The notes: generated by a model not told the origin, from the letters alone. Positions 17,844 through 26,862 are shown, counted from the first letter of the stretch. The stretch: 64,000 nucleotides of DNA from an uncultured Nitrospirota bacterium (GCA_937139405.1 CAKZPV010000033.1:1-64000), one strand, 5' to 3'. Translations and numbers: made by a program.

Positions 17844-19238
17844 ATGCCGGTTGTTCGTTTTTTATTTCCAATTGTTTTAGGAATACTTGGGTCATCTATA
17901 GGCTTACTTTCACTGCAAGATTCCTTTGCTGAGGTTCGAGGAGTGATTATTGAAGAGAACAGCCCTGCAAAGTTTGTTCGAATGCAAACCGGAAAAACCT
18001 GGGCTGTCGTGATTGGAATTAATGCGTATCAACAAGTTCCTCATCTGGGGTATGCAGTAGCTGATGCCAAGGGTATGGCCGAATTTCTCACCAATCAAGG
18101 CTTTGAAGTTGTCAGTTTCTATGATGAAAAGGCTACGCGGCGTGCCATTTTATCTGAGCTTGGCGATCGGTTGCCGATGCAAGTTGGGCCATTAGATCGT
18201 GTCGTGATTTTTTTTGCCGGACATGGAGAGACGCGACAATTTGGAAATGCTGGAGCTATGGGTTATTTGCTTCCTGTTGATGCTCAACCGGATTTTTTAA
18301 GTGGGACAACAATTGACATGGGTGTCATTCGGACCTTGGCTCATGCGTTGCCCGCCAAGCACGTCTTGTTTCTTATTGACGTGTGCTATGGGGGGATTGC
18401 GGGTCATCGCTTTCGAAGTTTTTCACCTATGACGGATGCGTACGTTAAAGTCATTACTAGAGAAAAAGGCCGTCAACTCATTACTGCCGGTGGAGCTGAT
18501 CAACAAGCGATTGAGAGCCCAGAGTGGGGACACAGTGCATTTACTCATTATCTTCTGAATGGGCTTGGTCAGGGGCTGGCTGACCTCAATGATGATGGGA
18601 TTATTCCAACCTCAGAGCTGTATAGCTATGTAGAAAAACGGGTCTATGCGGCGGCGAATTTGGTTGGTCATACGCAACGGCCTGAATTGTGGCGATTGTC
18701 TGCTGACCAGGGGGAGTTTGTGTTTTTTGCTCCTGCGTCTCGCTTAGGGAAAGGTCGGGCCTCACCCATTGCACAACAAGCCACACAAGCTCACGTTGTT
18801 AAACCATCTCAGAAATTGGAAATGCTTCAACCTCAAGTTTCTTCATTTTCAAACGCTTCAACCCCTCCAGCCCCTTCCGCTCGGGAATCCTCTTCGTTGG
18901 CGAATGAAATAGAAATGACAGTTCCTTCATCGAAAGTACAGGAGTCTTCGGAACAGCAATGTGAACAAGGTAATGGGGAGATGTGTTTTCAACTCGCCAG
19001 TCAGTATGTGTTAGGGAATAAGCTTCCACAAAACATAGAGAAGGGCGCGGGATTGCTTGAAAAAGGCTGCCGATCTGAGCATCTCGATAGTTGTACTGCA
19101 TTAGGAACGTTGCTCTGGTTAGGCAATGGCATGACGCAAGATAAGCAACTTGCGCTTTCCTTATGGAAATTTGCCTGCAAAAGGGGCAATTCTAAGGCCT
19201 GTCATTTATTAAGCAAAAATAAGCCTCCTATTGGGTAA
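17844..19238 (+). CDS. exported metacaspase-like peptidase (C14) with C-terminal Sel1-like repeats
   Basis: 464 residues from the ATG at 17844 (AGGA 5 nt upstream; a TTG at 17829 is also in frame). A signal peptide spans 1-29. The caspase-like domain (~50-290) begins with KTWAVVIGIN and has the dyad His127 (FFAGHGE) and Cys181 (LIDVCYGG). A Pro/Ser linker follows. The C-terminal ~90 residues are Cys-containing Sel1/TPR-like repeats (C..g-g-mCf-lA.., AlsLWKfACkrGn), normally for protein binding. It is probably a periplasmic or membrane-associated Arg/Lys-specific peptidase or scaffold. Confidence 0.88.
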   Translation: MPVVRFLFPIVLGILGSSIGLLSLQDSFAEVRGVIIEENSPAKFVRMQTGKTWAVVIGINAYQQVPHLGYAVADAKGMAEFLTNQGFEVVSFYDEKATRRAILSELGDRLPMQVGPLDRVVIFFAGHGETRQFGNAGAMGYLLPVDAQPDFLSGTTIDMGVIRTLAHALPAKHVLFLIDVCYGGIAGHRFRSFSPMTDAYVKVITREKGRQLITAGGADQQAIESPEWGHSAFTHYLLNGLGQGLADLNDDGIIPTSELYSYVEKRVYAAANLVGHTQRPELWRLSADQGEFVFFAPASRLGKGRASPIAQQATQAHVVKPSQKLEMLQPQVSSFSNASTPPAPSARESSSLANEIEMTVPSSKVQESSEQQCEQGNGEMCFQLASQYVLGNKLPQNIEKGAGLLEKGCRSEHLDSCTALGTLLWLGNGMTQDKQLALSLWKFACKRGNSKACHLLSKNKPPIG

Positions 19239-19410
19239 GCCATATTTCTGCTTTTGACCTCCCACGACGAAAAATAAAACTGCTTCAGGACAACGTAGTA
19301 TCTTGTTCATTAATGGATTTCGATTAATTAGTGCTAGTTACGTAGGCATTTTCTCAGAGGTAGTTTTTCTTCATGCCTAGAACGTCACCGCTAGACGAGC
19401 GATGGGTATA

Positions 19411-19995
19411 TTATGGAGATGGAGTAGATGAAGAACCAGAAGAGTTCTGGCGTTCTCGTTCTTTTTCACGCAACCATTCTTCTAAATCCTTCATGGAGGT
19501 GGGCTCTTTTGGAGCTTTTGGCTCCTTCGGTGAGATGACTGGGGGTTTTTGAGGTTCCTCTACAAGGACTGTAGCAGGAGGCTTCAGTAACTCCTTTTCA
19601 ATCGCCTCATGTAAGTCGCTGACCACTTGATTATATCGCTTGTGAATTTTTTTTCCATAAAACAGCGCATCTTCCTGATATTTCAATCCGGTACTTTTCC
19701 TATAGAATATGGAGTAATTTCTTGTGGAAAAGGGAATGAAAACGGTGACAGAATATCTTCGTGATGACAATGTTCCGATAATCTCCCCTGGATTAATGGG
19801 GTTCATTTTCCAACGAAGCATTTTCCCTGCCTGGATTATTCGGTTTTCTACGTGCTGAAGTGAAAACGGCTTGGTTGATTGAGGAATGATAGGAACATCC
19901 ATTAATTCTAATGCAGTTCGGCTACATCCAAGAGAAGAAGTCAGACTTAGCACGATTCCCAGGACGAGTATGGATACGTATTGTTTATAGATCAT
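19411..19995 (-). CDS. lipoprotein of unknown function
   Basis: 194 residues from the ATG at 19995; a longer frame begins at 20073, but the short form puts the lipobox (SSLGC) after a normal signal peptide. The central domain (~50-145) is basic and beta-rich with a YSVTVFIPFSTRNYSIFYR segment, like small periplasmic lipoproteins of unknown function. The tail is rich in Pro/Lys/Glu, then a charged helix and Ser/Pro end. No ribosome site is obvious. Confidence 0.65.
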   Translation of the reverse strand: MIYKQYVSILVLGIVLSLTSSLGCSRTALELMDVPIIPQSTKPFSLQHVENRIIQAGKMLRWKMNPINPGEIIGTLSSRRYSVTVFIPFSTRNYSIFYRKSTGLKYQEDALFYGKKIHKRYNQVVSDLHEAIEKELLKPPATVLVEEPQKPPVISPKEPKAPKEPTSMKDLEEWLREKERERQNSSGSSSTPSP

Positions 19996-20073
19996 GAAAA
20001 TTGTGGTGTTGATTCTGGTGATGATTAGCAAGTATTTAATAAATAGAGTATCTCCTTCATAAAAAAAGAGCAA

Positions 20074-20236
20074 GCATGTGGAGGCTACATTAGGCCCTGT
20101 TTATTTGAAATTATTGAAAACATCACGGTTGATGGTCATATCAAGAAAATCGAAAAATAGATGAGCGAACATTGTTTGAAGAGATTCTCCATTTGATGAA
20201 ATAGTCACAGATGACCCTATTTGAAATTATTCAAAG
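20074..20236. repeat. 14-bp direct repeats upstream of rtcB
   Basis: TATTTGAAATTATT occurs at 20102-20115 and again at 20218-20231. The second copy extends to an inverted repeat TTTGAAATTATTCAAA. It sits immediately before the rtcB start and could be a regulator site; nothing identifies the protein. Confidence 0.4.
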
Positions 20237-21466
20237 ATGACTGCAGCCTCCTATCAATTGATTAAATCTGGCAGAGGGGTGCCTATAAAAGCTTGGACAA
20301 GGGGTGTACCGCTGGAGCCTGAGGCAGAGCAACAATTACGAAATGTCGCGTCATTACCGATTATCTATAAATGGGTGGCTGTCATGCCTGATGTGCATTG
20401 GGGTATGGGGGCAACGATTGGAAGTGTGATTCCGACGATAGGTGCGATCATTCCCGCAGCAGTGGGTGTGGATATTGGCTGTGGCATGATGGCTGTGCAA
20501 ACGACGCTACACGCGGCGCAATTACCCGATTCGTTGCGCCGGATTCGAGTCACAATTGAACAGGCGGTTCCCCATGGGCGCACGAATAATGGGCAGAAGC
20601 ATGATCGCGGGGCCTGGTGGAACATTCCTCAACACCACCTCAAGGAATGGAAACGGTTGAAGTCCACGTATGATGAAATTATTGTGAAGCATCCTAAACT
20701 CAATCGTGGAAACGATGTGAACCATCTTGGAACATTAGGCACGGGGAATCATTTTATCGAAGTCTGCGTGGATTCTGAAGACTCAGTGTGGTTTATGTTG
20801 CATAGTGGGTCGCGGGGAGTGGGGAATCGGATTGGGACGTATTTTATTGAGTTAGCCAAGCGGGATATGCGGAAATGGATGCGGAATTTGCCCGATGTGA
20901 ATTTGTCTTATCTGAAGGAAGGCACAGAGTCGTTTGATGATTATGTCGAAGCTGTGCAATGGGCTCAAGACTTTGCCATGACCAATCGTCGGTTGATGAT
21001 GCAAAACCTGGTTCAAGCTATTCGTGAATCAGGAGAAGTGCCGTTATTTGAGATGACCCAGGAAGTTGTCAATTGCCATCATAACTATGTGACTGTCGAA
21101 TCTCATTACGGAAAGGATGTGTGGTTGACACGGAAAGGAGCTGTACGAGCTGGATTTGGCGATATGGGTATTATTCCTGGCAGCATGGGCGCACGTTCAT
21201 ATATTGTTCGAGGCAAAGGAAATCCTGAAAGTTTTCAGAGTTGTAGCCATGGAGCTGGCCGTGCCATGTCACGAGGAGCAGCAAAACGACAGTTTACGGT
21301 TGCCGATCATGAGCAGGCGACCCGAGGGGTTGAATGCCGAAAAGATAAAGATGTGCTTGATGAGACGCCAGGAGCCTATAAATCAATTGATGCGGTCATG
21401 CAGGCTCAACGGGACTTAGTAGAGGTTGTCCATACGTTGCGTCAGGTGGTCTGCGTGAAAGGGTAG
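20237..21466 (+). CDS. rtcB: RtcB-type RNA-splicing ligase
   Basis: 409 residues, in the bacterial RtcB range. It has the family motifs MPDVHWGMGATIGSVIPT, GVDIGCGM (metal-binding Asp79 and Cys82), GTLGTGNHFIEV, HSGSRGVG, CHHNYV and SHGAGRAMSR, which carries the His that takes up GMP. RtcB joins RNA 2',3'-cyclic phosphate or 3'-phosphate ends to 5'-OH ends using GTP and Mn2+. No archease or RtcA gene and no RtcR-type sigma-54 regulator lies next to it, so its RNA substrate is unknown. The ribosome site before 20237 is weak. Confidence 0.95.
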   Translation: MTAASYQLIKSGRGVPIKAWTRGVPLEPEAEQQLRNVASLPIIYKWVAVMPDVHWGMGATIGSVIPTIGAIIPAAVGVDIGCGMMAVQTTLHAAQLPDSLRRIRVTIEQAVPHGRTNNGQKHDRGAWWNIPQHHLKEWKRLKSTYDEIIVKHPKLNRGNDVNHLGTLGTGNHFIEVCVDSEDSVWFMLHSGSRGVGNRIGTYFIELAKRDMRKWMRNLPDVNLSYLKEGTESFDDYVEAVQWAQDFAMTNRRLMMQNLVQAIRESGEVPLFEMTQEVVNCHHNYVTVESHYGKDVWLTRKGAVRAGFGDMGIIPGSMGARSYIVRGKGNPESFQSCSHGAGRAMSRGAAKRQFTVADHEQATRGVECRKDKDVLDETPGAYKSIDAVMQAQRDLVEVVHTLRQVVCVKG

Positions 21467-21611
21467 CGAGTGAGGAATTGTAATGCTGAGACATCTAGCT
21501 GATTTTCAGTACCCAATTGCTCGGCTATTTGACAATTCCAATCGTTAAAGCGCACAGTATTAACCCCCTCTGTCGTTCCCCTTTAATCTTACAATTTACT
21601 GGAGGTGCCTT

Positions 21612-21893
21612 ATGACGAAATCGATGATTGCGTTATTAACGGGTTTGTTCGTAATGAGTGTAGGTAATGTTTCCTTTGCCGGGATGCTGGATGAACTCAA
21701 AGGCAAAGCAGAAGAAGTCAAACAAGAGGCTGGAGAGACGATGGACAAGACTGCGGCTGAACCGGGAAAAGCTATCAAAACTCAAGCTGCTTCGAATGGA
21801 GAGACCGGTGATATGATGGATCAGGCTAAAGAAAAAGTGAAGGAAACAGTGAAGGAAACGGTGAACGAGAAGATTGATAGCTTCGGCAAGTAG
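21612..21893 (+). CDS. small secreted amphipathic helical protein
   Basis: 93 residues. A signal peptide (1-23, ending VSFA) is followed by a Lys/Glu/Ala-rich helix (DELKGKAEEVKQEAGETMDK, repeated at the end as KEKVKETVKETVNEKI), like LEA or CsbD-type stress helices. A TGGAGG site precedes the ATG and a strong terminator follows 33 bp after the stop, so it is a real monocistronic gene. A periplasmic stress or packing role is possible but not shown. Confidence 0.8.
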   Translation: MTKSMIALLTGLFVMSVGNVSFAGMLDELKGKAEEVKQEAGETMDKTAAEPGKAIKTQAASNGETGDMMDQAKEKVKETVKETVNEKIDSFGK

Positions 21894-21925
21894 GCTATGC
21901 AATCGTAAAAGTGCCGTTCATGGGT

Positions 21926-21963
21926 ATGCGGCCTGTGGATTTGAGTCCACAGGCCGCATTTTT
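21926..21963 (+). terminator. intrinsic terminator
   Basis: A 14-bp perfect GC-rich stem (ATGCGGCCTGTGGA / TCCACAGGCCGCAT), a TTTGAG loop and a following TTTTTG run. It terminates the small helical protein gene. Confidence 0.9.
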
Positions 21964-21987
21964 GTGTGAGGTCCTCATGAAAAAGGA

Positions 21988-22755
21988 TTATTCTCGGCGA
22001 AAGAGCACATGGAGAATAAGTCGAGCCGCTTGAATTAGCTGATCCGAGTCATCTCTGGACGCACGAACCTGCTCAAGTCGATGATGCGCCTCGGCAAAAT
22101 CTGGTTGCTGCCTGATGGCTATCTTTAAGGTCTTCTCTGCTTCTTGGATCAGACCTTGAGCCATTAACGACAGCGCAAGATCAGACTGGGCTTCTGGGTT
22201 CATTGGATCTAATTGTGTGGCTGTTTCGAGGGCTTCTTGAGCTTGGGAGAAGTGTCCTTGAGCGAGGAGTGATCGTCCCAACCAATAGAAGGTAAGGTGA
22301 TCTTGAGGATTGAGTGCAGTACCTTTCCGTAAAGACTGTTCAGCCTTTTTCCAATCGTGTTTATCGATGAAAACTGCACCAAGGCCGCGAAACGCTTCTG
22401 CCATCTCCGAATTTAGTTGAATGGCCGCCTGATATTCTTCAATAGCACCATTTGGATCACCTTGCTGGCTTAGTACTTCTGCCAATCGTAGATGGGTGGG
22501 GGCATCGTTCTTTTGAAATTGAAGAGTTTGGCGTAAGGATTTTCGATACTTGCGGAGTCCGGCTTCCACGCTTTCATTTGTTACCGAAGGCACCGGTTCT
22601 CTCGCCTTGTCTTGTAAGGCTTTGACCTCTTGAGTGACCATTACGACATTTCCACTCAGAACTCCAAGCAAACACAAAAAGACCATGTTTTTTCTCAGCA
22701 CGGTTGTGGTTGCCGGTACATGGAGGACAGGTCTCTGTTTCAAAAGGTATGGCAT
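21988..22755 (-). CDS. TPR-repeat protein with N-terminal membrane anchor
   Basis: About 255 residues. The frame opens at a GTG at 22767, with an ATG at 22755; another ATG at 22686 directly precedes the hydrophobic segment (MVFLCLLGVLSGNVVMV). After the anchor come four to five tetratricopeptide repeats (LrLAEvLsqqGdpngAIeEYqaAIqLN.., EAfrgLGavf.., FYWLGRSLLaqGHFsQAqeALETAtqLDP). It is likely an exported or membrane-bound scaffold facing the periplasm. It is convergent with the small helical protein gene, with the terminator between them. Confidence 0.82.
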   Translation of the reverse strand: MPYLLKQRPVLHVPATTTVLRKNMVFLCLLGVLSGNVVMVTQEVKALQDKAREPVPSVTNESVEAGLRKYRKSLRQTLQFQKNDAPTHLRLAEVLSQQGDPNGAIEEYQAAIQLNSEMAEAFRGLGAVFIDKHDWKKAEQSLRKGTALNPQDHLTFYWLGRSLLAQGHFSQAQEALETATQLDPMNPEAQSDLALSLMAQGLIQEAEKTLKIAIRQQPDFAEAHHRLEQVRASRDDSDQLIQAARLILHVLFRRE

Positions 22756-22873
22756 TTGCGCATACACCCCGTAGGGGCGCTGTGTCCCCCTTGGGTTTTT
22801 CCCTCCTTATCAAATTAGTGGATAGGTTCTAAAGAATAATTTCAGGCCATTGTTGAGTTTTTTAATTTAAGAT

Positions 22874-23788
22874 TCAGAAAATCGACACACCTGTTTTAGT
22901 CGTAAATAATTCAAGAGCATATTGTCCTGCCGCAGAATTCCCTTTTTTGTTTAAGCCAGGAGACCATACGGCAACCGTGAGTCGGTTTGGGATTACAGCG
23001 ACAATTCCACCACCGACTCCACTTTTGCCGGGTAGCCCGACATTAAAGGCGAAATCTCCAGCGGCATCATAGGTTCCGCAGGTGAGCATGAGCGCATTGA
23101 CTCTCTTCGTTTGACTAGCAGTGAGTACTGTCTGATTCGTCCAGGGGCAGTGACCTTTATTGGCCAAAAAGAGAAATCCATTCGCTAGGTCCACGCAACT
23201 CATCGACAGTGAGCAGTGAAAGTAATAAAACTTCAAGACTTCTTCGACTTCGTTCGTGAGGTTTGAAAAACTTTTGAGAAAATTGGCCATTGCAGCATTT
23301 CGAAATCCGGCTTGTCCCTCAGAGAAGGCTACCAGAGGATCATCCTGTATGTAGGTGTTATTGGCTCGTTGTCTAACGAAATCTAGAAAGGACGGTTGGG
23401 GATCTTTCAAATGAGACACGAGAATATCAGAGACGACTAAAGCTCCGGCGTTAACAAATGGGTTTCGAGGTATGCCCTGTTCATACTCGAGCTGGATGAG
23501 AGAATTGAAGGTTGTCCCGGATGGTTCCAGTCCAACTCGGTTCCAAATTTTCTCACCTTCGAAAGTAAATCCAAGAGCGAGTGTGTAGACTTTTGAGATG
23601 CTTTGAATCGAGAAATGCTCAAAGGCCTCACCAACTTGGAATGAGTCCCCATCAATGGTCTGAACAGCCATCCCAAACTTGTGAGGGGAAATACTTGATA
23701 GTTGGGGAATGTAGGTGGCCACCTTTCCAGCAGGTAACATGTGCCGAACTTCTTCCTGAATTTCCTCTAAAATTTCTTGATAGTTCAT
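22874..23788 (-). CDS. glsA: glutaminase A
   Basis: 304 residues, the usual length. It shows the serine-beta-lactamase-like glutaminase fold: SISKVYTLAL (nucleophile Ser and Lys, SxxK), FVNAGALVVSDIL, the YnxD-type segment near NEVEEV, and C-terminal GKSGVGGGIVAVIPN. It hydrolyses L-glutamine to glutamate and ammonia in the cytoplasm. It heads a row of four close minus-strand genes, but the products share no evident pathway. Confidence 0.95.
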   Translation of the reverse strand: MNYQEILEEIQEEVRHMLPAGKVATYIPQLSSISPHKFGMAVQTIDGDSFQVGEAFEHFSIQSISKVYTLALGFTFEGEKIWNRVGLEPSGTTFNSLIQLEYEQGIPRNPFVNAGALVVSDILVSHLKDPQPSFLDFVRQRANNTYIQDDPLVAFSEGQAGFRNAAMANFLKSFSNLTNEVEEVLKFYYFHCSLSMSCVDLANGFLFLANKGHCPWTNQTVLTASQTKRVNALMLTCGTYDAAGDFAFNVGLPGKSGVGGGIVAVIPNRLTVAVWSPGLNKKGNSAAGQYALELFTTKTGVSIF

Positions 23789-23864
23789 CGATGTATGTAG
23801 CTTTCACAAAGAGATCATTGAAATGGGTGTCTTCAGATAATGGTGATCCAAAGGAACGCTGGAT

Positions 23865-24281
23865 TTACGATTCTTCATCCTGCTCAATCATTTCAAAGAG
23901 ACTATCCACTGGATGGCGAATAGATTTCGGATAGATGAACCATTTAATAACATGTCGTACATGGGAGACGGGGTAGCCCGACGTGCCAAGCTTTGGGCCG
24001 TATATATTCCATTTGGCAATGATGGACGCATTGACTCCTGGTTGATCGAGAAACCATTGTGCCAAATACTCGTCATTTTGAGATTCGATAATGGCGTTTC
24101 GTAATTGAGGGAAGGATAGTCCAAAGTGTCTCAGGAAATAGCCGTCAACTCCAATTGTACTGCCCAAGGACAAACGGTAGAGAAGCGGAAGATTTCCTTG
24201 TTGTGAGGCCCTTATTTTATCGACCATGCGGCCTAGCCAGCAGCAGCCGGCTAATTTATCACTAGGCCGCCGATATTTCAT
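23865..24281 (-). CDS. DUF5069-family protein
   Basis: 138 residues. The start RRPSDKLAGCCWLGRMVDKIRA and the later GVDGYFLRHFG pattern match the DUF5069 family, whose role is not known. The protein is soluble with no signal peptide. The C-terminus has a TM-free helical domain with Trp residues. It lies between the glutaminase gene and a C39-like gene. Confidence 0.75.
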   Translation of the reverse strand: MKYRRPSDKLAGCCWLGRMVDKIRASQQGNLPLLYRLSLGSTIGVDGYFLRHFGLSFPQLRNAIIESQNDEYLAQWFLDQPGVNASIIAKWNIYGPKLGTSGYPVSHVRHVIKWFIYPKSIRHPVDSLFEMIEQDEES

Positions 24282-24314
24282 GCAATGAATCCCATCTTGG
24301 CAAGGCAGACAACT

Positions 24315-24758
24315 TCAACAAGATTTCTTGGGGCCTATCGAAATAAACCAGCGAGGTTTGATTCTTCCAAAATCTTTTCGGACATTGTTTTGGAGGGAAT
24401 GGTTAGAATCCAACACGACTGGTCCGTTGGGACTTTGCCAATAGATCACCCAGTGCCAGAAGGCCCGATTGTCCTTGCGGTGCCATTTAGTAGCAAGAAG
24501 AGCGAGTTGAGGCAGGGTGTTCCAGGATTGAAATTGTCGTTCTTGTTGATCTGCTTGAATACGGAAATGTTTCAAAAGTGTTCTAATGTCACTTGCGTCA
24601 GACCAGAGACGTGAATCAGTGACGGAGATCCCTAATTCCATTGCTATTTTTTTGACTTCGGAATAGGTACTGCTGGCTAACGCTGCCACGCAAGCTATTC
24701 CGCATCCCGTCGCATCTTTTTGCACAACGGCGATGATCTGTTTTGGTCTATAAACCAT
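24315..24758 (-). CDS. small cytosolic C39-like/papain-like cysteine peptidase-fold protein
   Basis: 147 residues. It begins IIAVVQKDATGCGIACVAALA, with the Cys19 region typical of C39 peptidases. The later FWHWVIYWQSPNGPVVLDSN provides the His and Asp-like residues. There is no signal peptide and no ABC transporter, so it would act in the cytoplasm. It may be a peptidase or an inactive homologue. It is 24 bp downstream of the Tag-DUF488 gene and probably in the same transcript. Confidence 0.7.
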   Translation of the reverse strand: MVYRPKQIIAVVQKDATGCGIACVAALASSTYSEVKKIAMELGISVTDSRLWSDASDIRTLLKHFRIQADQQERQFQSWNTLPQLALLATKWHRKDNRAFWHWVIYWQSPNGPVVLDSNHSLQNNVRKDFGRIKPRWFISIGPKKSC

Positions 24759-24782
24759 GGGAAAGTAAGGGTACCTTTGTTC

Positions 24783-25772
24783 CTAAGGCCGGGAGAGGTA
24801 CGCTTTGAGGGCGACCGCATTATTACATTCTGTATTTTTGGCTCCAAAGAGAAAGGTAACTGGGCCTTGGAGAGTTTGTTCTCTTACCTCTTCAACTAAT
24901 TCGTTTTTCTGACCAAGTTCTCTGGCATAACGGGTTTGAAATTCTTTCCACTTTGCCGGATCATGCTGAAACCAATTTCGCAGGGCTGTAGACGGGGCAA
25001 TTTCCTTTTGCCACAAATCAACTTTTGCCTTCTTTATTGAAAGTCCACGGGGCCATAACCGGTCAATGAGAATCCGAAAGCCGTCATCGGGGGTAGGGAC
25101 ATCGTAGACTCGTTTAATTTTGATAGTCTCAGAGTCGCTTGTTCGAGAACCGGTAGGTCTTTGCAAAGGGGGCTGCGCGGAAAAATTTGAAGGATGTCGA
25201 AAGCAATCGGTCGTGTGATCATTCACCAAACCGGCGGCTTGCATATGGGCATAGAGGACAGTACTGCCGACGAAACTAAATCCTCGATTTTTAAGATCTT
25301 TGGAGAGAATCTCACTCTCCAGTGTTGTGGAGGGCACTTGAGACATGTCTTTCCAATAATTTATTTTTGGGTTGCCGCCGACAAACTGCCAGATATAGGT
25401 GTTAAAGGATCCAAATTCCTTCTTTACCTTCAAGAAAGCTTTTGCGTTGGTGATGGCGGACTTGATCTTGAGACGATTACGAATTATCGCTGTATTATTG
25501 AGGAGGGACGTTTGCTTGCGAGCATCAAATCGAGCAACTTTCTCAGGGTCAAATCCGGCAAAGGCTTTCCGATACCCTTCGCGTCGGAGCAAGATCGTCG
25601 ACCAGGAAAGACCTGCCTGCGCGCCTTCCAAAATGAGCATTTCAAAATGGCGCTGGTCATCATGAACGGGGATGCCCCATTCGTCATCGTGGTAGGGGAT
25701 GAAATGGGGCTTGTCCCCCACCCATCCACAGCGGACGTTGTCATCTAGAATCTCTGTTTTCTGGTTGTTCAT
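24783..25772 (-). CDS. tag: DNA-3-methyladenine glycosylase I fused to a DUF488 domain
   Basis: 329 residues, longer than Tag alone (~190). Residues ~14-195 are the glycosylase: RCGWVGD..PYHDDEWG (zinc Cys and His, active-site Glu region), EGAQAGLSWSTILLRRE, and YAHMQAAGLVNDHTTDC with the C-terminal His/Cys zinc ligands. It excises N3-methyladenine from DNA. Residues ~215-329 are a DUF488/YeaO-like domain (KRVYDVPTPDDGFRILIDRL, WPRGLS, FLFGAKNTECNNAVAL) of unknown role. The fusion is uninterrupted, and a Ser/Pro-rich linker lies between the domains. Confidence 0.9.
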   Translation of the reverse strand: MNNQKTEILDDNVRCGWVGDKPHFIPYHDDEWGIPVHDDQRHFEMLILEGAQAGLSWSTILLRREGYRKAFAGFDPEKVARFDARKQTSLLNNTAIIRNRLKIKSAITNAKAFLKVKKEFGSFNTYIWQFVGGNPKINYWKDMSQVPSTTLESEILSKDLKNRGFSFVGSTVLYAHMQAAGLVNDHTTDCFRHPSNFSAQPPLQRPTGSRTSDSETIKIKRVYDVPTPDDGFRILIDRLWPRGLSIKKAKVDLWQKEIAPSTALRNWFQHDPAKWKEFQTRYARELGQKNELVEEVREQTLQGPVTFLFGAKNTECNNAVALKAYLSRP

Positions 25773-25927
25773 GAGATTTTGCGGAAGTTCGTTTGGGGAC
25801 CGTCTAAGGAAGGCTACGATTTCAACGATAAGGTGTCAATATTCTTTTCAGAGCAGGTGACCGAATTCAGCAAGGTTCTCTTGTTTCTTGGTACAATGTC
25901 AGGAGTTGAATCAGAGGAGGGAGAGAG

Positions 25928-26407
25928 ATGCGAATTCCACAGGTCAATTTTCAATATTCTGCCAAGATTGGTCGTCGAGGAGGTCTTTCTGTGTTGGCTG
26001 TCATGCTTTGGTTTCTGCCTGCTAACGCGACAGACCAAGTAGTTCCTTGGGAATGCACTGGCTTCACAGAGGAAGCCCAAAGTCGATGTGTTCGAATCTT
26101 TGCTGATTTACAACAAGAAAAAATTGAAAAATTAGAAAGAGATTTGGAAACTCAACGGCAGACGGTTCACCAATTACAAAGACAGGTGACTCAACAAGCA
26201 TCTGTCGCGGCTAACCTGGAACGTCAATTGAGTAAAAAACGTTCCCGCTGGTATGGCCGACCAACTTTTCAGATCTATCCGCCCTTGGGTTTGTCACTTG
26301 GCTTTGGACGACACAGGCATTTTGGTGGATCGTTATTTTTTGGGAGGCCTTATTATTATGGCCCGCGATTTTTTGGTCATGGACATCGTCGAGGGCATCG
26401 TCACTAA
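25928..26407 (+). CDS. secreted coiled-coil protein with Gly/Tyr/His-rich tail
   Basis: 159 residues. A signal peptide runs to about residue 34 (LPANA). Two Cys (WECTGF..SRCVRI) are followed by a coiled coil (~58-105, LeRdLEtQRqTVhQLQRQ) and a tail rich in Gly, Phe, Tyr, Arg and His (HRHFGG..YYYGPRFFGHGHRRGHRH). The tail may bind metal or anionic polymers. An AGGAGG site precedes the ATG. No named family. Confidence 0.72.
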   Translation: MRIPQVNFQYSAKIGRRGGLSVLAVMLWFLPANATDQVVPWECTGFTEEAQSRCVRIFADLQQEKIEKLERDLETQRQTVHQLQRQVTQQASVAANLERQLSKKRSRWYGRPTFQIYPPLGLSLGFGRHRHFGGSLFFGRPYYYGPRFFGHGHRRGHRH

Positions 26408-26449
26408 TCTTCGCATTGAGGGTATGCTGATTGGCAACAGTCTCGAGAG

Positions 26450-26731
26450 TTAAGAAGTCGGGGAGCAGAACATGCGGAAAATGCCATATCCCATCCAGAT
26501 AAGAGCCACCAGCAAGAAAAGTTGACTGAGGCCAAACGCCACGATTGCCAGTAATCCCAACCCGATCGGATTCCCGCCAGACAACCCTGTCATGTTTTCA
26601 AACCCAATGTACATCAGGAGTGGTGAAGCCCCAATGATAGCCACGGTTGCACCCAAGACAATCCAAGCCCATCCTGCTCGAAAAGGGTTATCCTTATCGG
26701 TGAGTTTGTTCCAAAGAGAGCGATAATCCAT
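26450..26731 (-). CDS. small two-TM membrane protein
   Basis: 93 residues from the ATG at 26731, with a GGAAG site 7 nt upstream; the frame also opens at 26800. Two hydrophobic helices (~18-40 AGWAWIVLGATVAIIGASPL and ~55-85) are joined by a Gly-rich loop. Function unknown. Confidence 0.65.
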   Translation of the reverse strand: MDYRSLWNKLTDKDNPFRAGWAWIVLGATVAIIGASPLLMYIGFENMTGLSGGNPIGLGLLAIVAFGLSQLFLLVALIWMGYGIFRMFCSPTS

Positions 26732-26808
26732 CAAGGATCTTCCATTAAACGTCTCTTCGGTGAAAATTCTTGAAAGATTAAAATGCGTAAGGCTGATCAT
26801 GCACCCAT

Positions 26809-26835
26809 GACATCCGAGAATCGGGTGTCGTTTTT
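26809..26835 (+). terminator. terminator-like hairpin
   Basis: Stem GACATCCGA / TCGGGTGTC (one G-T pair) with a GAA loop, followed by GTTTTT on the plus strand. It lies between two minus-strand genes, so its T-run faces the wrong way for them. It could stop read-through from the plus-strand gene at 25928. Confidence 0.4.
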
Positions 26836-26862
26836 AGTGAACCCGGTTCAAAAAACCGGTGT

